From contig QAKW01000068.1 of assembly GCA_003343605.1 (NCBI GenBank), forward strand, positions 1 through 45,493: 45,493 nucleotides of DNA. Reading direction: 5' to 3'. Each line of letters opens with the position of its first letter. Within the stretch, counting starts at the first letter, position 1. Positions 41,996 to 45,493 of this stretch are shown here, piece after piece. A program made the translations under genes and the position numbers. A model generated the notes under the pieces. The model saw only the letters and a list, made by a program, of their open reading frames with translations, did no database searches and was not told the origin of the DNA. The stretch is from Clostridiales bacterium. GTDB lineage: Bacteria; Bacillota; Clostridia; Oscillospirales; QAKW01.

Positions 41996-42686
41996 AGACG
42001 TTATCATTGCCTGCGATTTTGCGGGCCGGGAGGAAACGCTGCGTTTTCTCGATTTATTTCGGGAGGAAAAGCCGTTTCTCAAGATCGGCATGGAGCTTTT
42101 TTATGCCGCCGGGCCCGCGATCGTAAAAGAAATCAAAAAGCGGGGGCACCGGATTTTTCTCGATCTCAAGCTGCACGATATTCCCAATACGGTGAAGAAG
42201 GCCATGTCGGTGCTCTCGGGGCTGGAGGTGGATCTCTGCAATCTTCACGCGGCGGGGGGCCGTGCGATGATGGAAGCAGCGGTTGCGGGCCTTACCCGGG
42301 CAGATGGCTCCCGCCCGTTGCTGATCGCCGTGACGCAGCTCACCTCAACGAGCGAGCAGCAGATGCAGCAGGAGCTGCTGATCGGCCGGCCGCTGGACGA
42401 GGTGGTTTTGCATTATGCACAAAATGCGGCCGCCGCGGGGCTCGATGGCGTGGTGTGCTCCCCGCTGGAAGCGGCAAAGGTGCATGATCGCTGCGGCGGC
42501 TCTTTTCTGACGGTAACGCCCGGAATCCGCTTTGCCGGCGGCGACCGGGGCGATCAGGTGCGGATCACCACCCCGGCGGATGCGAAGCGGCTGGGCAGCG
42601 ATTACATTGTGGTTGGCCGCCCGGTAACGGCGGCGCAGGATCCGGCCGCGGCCTACCGCCGCTGCCTGGAAGAATTTTTGGGCTGA
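41988..42686 (+). CDS. pyrF: Orotidine-5'-phosphate decarboxylase
   Basis: A 232-residue enzyme of the short bacterial type. The active-site array is D-L-K-L-H-D-I-P-N-T-V (Asp-Lys-Asp). ACDFAG at the start, H-A-A-G-G and T-P-G-I-R-F with the final V-V-G-R-P-V-T are further marks. It releases CO2 from OMP to give UMP, the last step of the pathway. ATAGGAGG lies before ATG 41988 within the end of pyrD. Confidence 0.96.
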   Translation: MGRDVIIACDFAGREETLRFLDLFREEKPFLKIGMELFYAAGPAIVKEIKKRGHRIFLDLKLHDIPNTVKKAMSVLSGLEVDLCNLHAAGGRAMMEAAVAGLTRADGSRPLLIAVTQLTSTSEQQMQQELLIGRPLDEVVLHYAQNAAAAGLDGVVCSPLEAAKVHDRCGGSFLTVTPGIRFAGGDRGDQVRITTPADAKRLGSDYIVVGRPVTAAQDPAAAYRRCLEEFLG

Positions 42687-42703
42687 GGGAAGGAGAAGCA
42701 TAT

Positions 42704-43342
42704 ATGAAAGAAACCATTGCAAAAGATTTATTGAAAATAAAAGCGGTATTTTTCCGGCCGGAGGAGCCTTTTATTTGGGCCAGCGGCATCAAAAGCCCGG
42801 TTTACTGCGATAACCGGCTCACCTTGAGCGCGCCGGAGGTGCGCAAGGATGTGGAAGAAGGGCTGGCTTCCCTGATTCGCACGCACTACCCGGAGGCGGA
42901 GATTCTGATGGGCACCTCAACCGCCGGGATCGCCCATGCGGCGATTACGGCGCATCTGCTGGGGCTGCCGATGGGTTATGTGCGCGGCGGGGCAAAGGAT
43001 CACGGCCGCAAAAATCAGATTGAGGGGCTGCTGCTGCCCGGCCAGAAAACGGTGGTGGTTGAAGATCTGATCTCCACCGGCGGAAGTGTTGTTGAAGTGG
43101 TGGAGGTTCTGCGCGCGGCGGGCGCGCAGGTTTTGGGCATTGTTTCCATCTTTACCTATGGCATGCAAAAGGGGCTCGCACGTCTGAGGGAAGCGCAGGT
43201 GGAGAATGTAAGCCTCACGGATTTCGATTGTATTACGCGTATAGCGGTGCAGGAAGGCTATATCCGGCCGGAGGACGCCCCGCGCCTGATCGCCTTTCGT
43301 GATCATCCCGCCGATGAGCGCTGGATCGGAGCCGCCCAATGA
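42704..43342 (+). CDS. pyrE: Orotate phosphoribosyltransferase
   Basis: A 212-residue type I phosphoribosyltransferase. The PRPP-binding loop is VVVEDLISTGGSVVEVVEVL; FIWASGIKSPVYCDNR and the flexible loop RGGAKDHGRKNQIEG are typical of PyrE. It joins orotate and PRPP to OMP. GAAGGAG lies upstream. The stop overlaps the pyrB start (ATGA). Confidence 0.96.
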   Translation: MKETIAKDLLKIKAVFFRPEEPFIWASGIKSPVYCDNRLTLSAPEVRKDVEEGLASLIRTHYPEAEILMGTSTAGIAHAAITAHLLGLPMGYVRGGAKDHGRKNQIEGLLLPGQKTVVVEDLISTGGSVVEVVEVLRAAGAQVLGIVSIFTYGMQKGLARLREAQVENVSLTDFDCITRIAVQEGYIRPEDAPRLIAFRDHPADERWIGAAQ

Positions 43343-44265
43343 GAAGCCTGATCGATATTCTGGATCTCTCTCTGCCGGAGCTCGACCGGCTGATTCAAAC
43401 AGCGGAGGATATAATCGCCCGGCCGGAAGCCTACCGTACCCGCTGCCGGTATAAGAAGCTGGCGACGCTTTTTTTCGAGCCCTCTACCCGCACAAGGCTG
43501 AGCTTTGAGGCCGCGATGTATGAGCTGGGCGGGCAGGTGCTTTCGGTTTCCAGCGGCGGCGCTTCCTCGGCCGCGAAAGGCGAGAGCGTTGCCGATACGG
43601 CCAAAACCGTGAGCTGCTATGCCGATATTATCGCCATGCGGCATCCCAAAGAGGGCGCGCCGCTGGTTGCGGCGATGAACGCTTCGATTCCGGTGATCAA
43701 CGCCGGAGACGGCGGACACAATCATCCCACCCAGACCTTGGCCGATCTGCTGACCATCTGGCGGGAGAAGGGGCGGTTTTCAGGGCTGACCATCGGCCTT
43801 TGCGGCGATTTGAAATTCGGGCGTACCGTGCATTCGCTGATCGCCGCGCTTTCGCGCTACAGCGGCAACCGCTTTATTCTGATCTCGCCGGAGGAGCTGA
43901 AGCTGCCCAGCTATGTAAAAAAAGATATTTTAAAGAAGAACGGGATTGCCTATACCCAGACCACCGATCTGGCCGCCGCGCTGCCGGAGCTGGACATTCT
44001 TTATATGACCCGCGTACAGCGGGAGCGGTTTTTCAACGAGGAGGAATACCTGCGGCTGAAAGACAGCTACATCTTAACCCCGGAAAAGCTGACAGACGCG
44101 CCGGACGATATGATTATCATGCATCCGCTGCCGCGGGTCAATGAGATCAGCGTGGGGATCGACGCCGATCCGCGCGCCTGCTATTTCAAGCAGGTTTTAA
44201 ACGGCAAATATATGCGCATGGCGCTGATTCTTGCGCTGCTGGAGGGAACGCTTGATGAAAATTGA
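43339..44265 (+). CDS. pyrB: Aspartate carbamoyltransferase catalytic subunit
   Basis: A 308-residue transcarbamylase. The carbamoyl-phosphate loop is FFEPSTRTRLSFE; the 80s loop S-A-A-K-G-E-S, G-H-N-H-P-T-Q-T-L-A-D-L and H-P-L-P-R-V-N-E-I are all present. It makes carbamoyl aspartate, step 2. The gene overlaps both neighbours: pyrE by 4 nt and pyrI by 11 nt. Confidence 0.97.
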   Translation: MRSLIDILDLSLPELDRLIQTAEDIIARPEAYRTRCRYKKLATLFFEPSTRTRLSFEAAMYELGGQVLSVSSGGASSAAKGESVADTAKTVSCYADIIAMRHPKEGAPLVAAMNASIPVINAGDGGHNHPTQTLADLLTIWREKGRFSGLTIGLCGDLKFGRTVHSLIAALSRYSGNRFILISPEELKLPSYVKKDILKKNGIAYTQTTDLAAALPELDILYMTRVQRERFFNEEEYLRLKDSYILTPEKLTDAPDDMIIMHPLPRVNEISVGIDADPRACYFKQVLNGKYMRMALILALLEGTLDEN

Positions 44266-44671
44266 CGCAATTCAGAACGGCATTGTAATCGATCATATTA
44301 CCGCCGGGAAAGGGCTTACGCTTTACCGGCTTCTGAAGCTGGATACGCTTTCCTGCCCGGTGGCGGTGATTCAGAATGTGGTGAGCCGGAAGATGGGCCG
44401 CAAGGATATTATTAAAATCGATGCGGCGATCGATCTGGATATGGATATTCTCGGCTATGTGGATCCGGACGCCACGGTGGATGTGATCCGCAACGGAAAT
44501 CTGGCTGAAAAACGCTCTATTGCGCTGCCGGAGCGGCTGCGCAATGTTATCTGCTGCCGGAATCCGCGCTGCATCACCACCACCGAGCAGGAGCTGCCCC
44601 AGATTTTTAAGCTGACTGATCGGGAGCAGCGGATCTACCGCTGTGTTTACTGCGAGGCAAAGGCGCAGTAA
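44255..44671 (+). CDS. pyrI: Aspartate carbamoyltransferase regulatory subunit
   Basis: A 138-residue subunit with the nucleotide-binding N-terminal part (GIVIDHITAGKGLTLYRLL) and a C-terminal zinc site of four cysteines (CCRNPRCITTTEQ and RCVYCEAK). It gives the catalytic trimers allosteric control by CTP/ATP. ATG 44255 has GGAGGGAA upstream; a longer frame from 44231 would overlap pyrB more deeply and has no site. As the last gene it shows that end-product control at enzyme level exists beside leader control. Confidence 0.94.
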   Translation: MKIDAIQNGIVIDHITAGKGLTLYRLLKLDTLSCPVAVIQNVVSRKMGRKDIIKIDAAIDLDMDILGYVDPDATVDVIRNGNLAEKRSIALPERLRNVICCRNPRCITTTEQELPQIFKLTDREQRIYRCVYCEAKAQ

Positions 44672-44688
44672 ACGGCGGAAAAAACCGC

Positions 44689-44717
44689 TTGCAGAACACC
44701 GGAACTTGTGGTATCAT
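44689..44717 (+). promoter_or_regulatory. Promoter of the phosphodiesterase gene
   Basis: TTGCAG (44689-44694) and TATCAT (44712-44717) are 17 bp apart. A small GCGG/CCGC hairpin at 44676-44688 precedes it and could weakly end the pyr transcript; no strong terminator is seen there. Confidence 0.6.
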
Positions 44718-44767
44718 AACCGCAGGCGGCAACGCCGGGAAATTTCAGAAGTATGGAGGGAATGCTG

Positions 44768-45478
44768 ATGAAGATTATTGCAGAAGGGCACCGCGGCTGG
44801 CGGGCGCGGTATCCGGAAAATACGCTCTGCTCCTTCGCCGCGGCGATCGATGCGGGTGTGGATGCGGTGGAATTCGATATTTGGCTCACCAAAGACGGGG
44901 TGCCTGTTTTGATGCACGATGGCAATGCCAGGCGCACCTGCGGGGTAGACCGCCATCTTCGCGAAATGACACTCCAGGAGGTAAAACAGCTCGACGCCGG
45001 GCTTTTTATGGGCGAGCAGTTCCGGGGTACCCGCGTACCCACCTTTGAAGAGCTGCTGGCGTTGGTGCGGGAGAAGCGCCCCTCGCTGCTGCTGGGCGTG
45101 GAGCTTAAGGAATATACGGAAGAGACGGCCGATAAAACGGTTGCGCTTTTAAAGCAGTACGGCTTTTTTGCGCAGTGCTGGTTTTATTGCTTCAACGGCC
45201 GGATCATCCGCTACCTGAAGGAGCGCTATGGCGGGCGCACCATGGGGTATCCCGATTTCCAGATGAAAGAATTCGATGGCTACGACGCCTATGATGAGAT
45301 CGGCATTTCCATGAACATCGCCCATTCGGAAATTTTGCCGGTATATCAGCAGAAAGGGCTGCCGATGCACTTTTACTGCGCGGATACGCCCGAGGAGGTT
45401 CAGTTTGCCGTTGATCACGGCGCTTCGCTGATTACGGCCAACGAGCTTGCCCCGCTGCTGGAAATTCTGAAAAAATAA
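44768..45478 (+). CDS. Glycerophosphodiester phosphodiesterase
   Basis: A 236-residue GDPD-family TIM barrel. GHRGWRARYPENT holds the first catalytic His and the substrate Arg-Glu set; VEFDIWLTKDGVPVLMHD holds the metal Glu-Asp and the second His. The C-terminal end HFYCADTPEEVQFAVDHGAS is typical. It splits glycerophosphodiesters to glycerol-3-phosphate and an alcohol. No signal peptide, so it works in the cytoplasm. ATG 44768 lies 7 nt after GGAGGG; in-frame ATGs at 44753 and 44762 are worse placed. Confidence 0.93.
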   Translation: MKIIAEGHRGWRARYPENTLCSFAAAIDAGVDAVEFDIWLTKDGVPVLMHDGNARRTCGVDRHLREMTLQEVKQLDAGLFMGEQFRGTRVPTFEELLALVREKRPSLLLGVELKEYTEETADKTVALLKQYGFFAQCWFYCFNGRIIRYLKERYGGRTMGYPDFQMKEFDGYDAYDEIGISMNIAHSEILPVYQQKGLPMHFYCADTPEEVQFAVDHGASLITANELAPLLEILKK

Positions 45479-45493
45479 AAATGCCCCCGCCCG

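Noticed and set aside
1..45493. CRISPR array, prophage, transposon or integron
   Set aside because: No regularly spaced repeats, integrase, transposase, phage structural genes or terminal inverted repeats were seen.

Overview
The window reads as a chromosomal segment of a moderately GC-rich, spore-forming member of the Firmicutes, class Clostridia. Supporting this are strong AGGAGG-type ribosome sites and TTGACA/TATAAT promoters, the sporulation trio yabP-yabQ-divIC, a Bacillus/Clostridium-style dnaX-ybaB-recR block, a GatCA amidotransferase pair and a class 1B (pyrK/pyrD) pyrimidine pathway. I cannot name the species. No phage, insertion sequence, rRNA, complete tRNA or CRISPR array was seen; most of the segment is ordinary housekeeping DNA with a few unusual spots.

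Region 1 (1-13.2 kb) is about sensing and managing the cell envelope. After the tail of an acetyltransferase gene come a two-component system (492-2176) and an ABC transporter with a two-domain FtsX-type permease (2295-5650). A stand-alone OmpR-type DNA-binding domain (5780), a second fused ABC-FtsX gene interrupted by an in-frame amber codon (6237-9002), a GT51 peptidoglycan glycosyltransferase (9043), a DUF1287 protein (9761) and a second two-component system (10580-13170) follow. Similar direct repeats in two promoters suggest that the second regulator controls both itself and the amber-interrupted transporter.

Region 2 (13.2-23.8 kb) is mostly on the minus strand. It holds a G5/3D cell-wall hydrolase with WalR-like boxes at its promoter, a haemolysin III/PAQR membrane protein, a polysaccharide deacetylase with an SLH-like tail, a PHP phosphoesterase, an ATP-grasp enzyme and a DUF6062 protein. 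A divergent topoisomerase parE-parC pair follows. Between the DUF6062 gene and parC, on the plus strand, lies a 31-codon cysteine-rich membrane microprotein.

Region 3 (24-33.4 kb) is housekeeping: a serine hydrolase, guaB, gatC-gatA, an SRP RNA that folds as a hairpin of about 170 nt with no Alu domain, dnaX-ybaB-recR, a TSCPD protein, a phosphohexomutase and a YbjN protein. Region 4 (33.5-34.7 kb) is the spore/division cluster yabP-yabQ-divIC.

Region 5 (34.6-44.7 kb) is a complete UMP-biosynthesis operon, pyrC-carA-carB-pyrK-pyrD-pyrF-pyrE-pyrB-pyrI, with overlapping or tightly spaced genes. Its roughly 175-nt leader can fold into mutually exclusive antiterminator and terminator hairpins and contains a possible leader peptide whose stop overlaps the pyrC start; no PyrR-binding consensus was recognised. 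A glycerophosphodiester phosphodiesterase gene closes the window.

The points most worth a second look are the amber codon in the transporter, the pyr leader switch, a three-copy intergenic repeat resembling a tRNA T-arm, the Alu-less SRP RNA, the cysteine-rich microprotein and the divergent topoisomerase pair.
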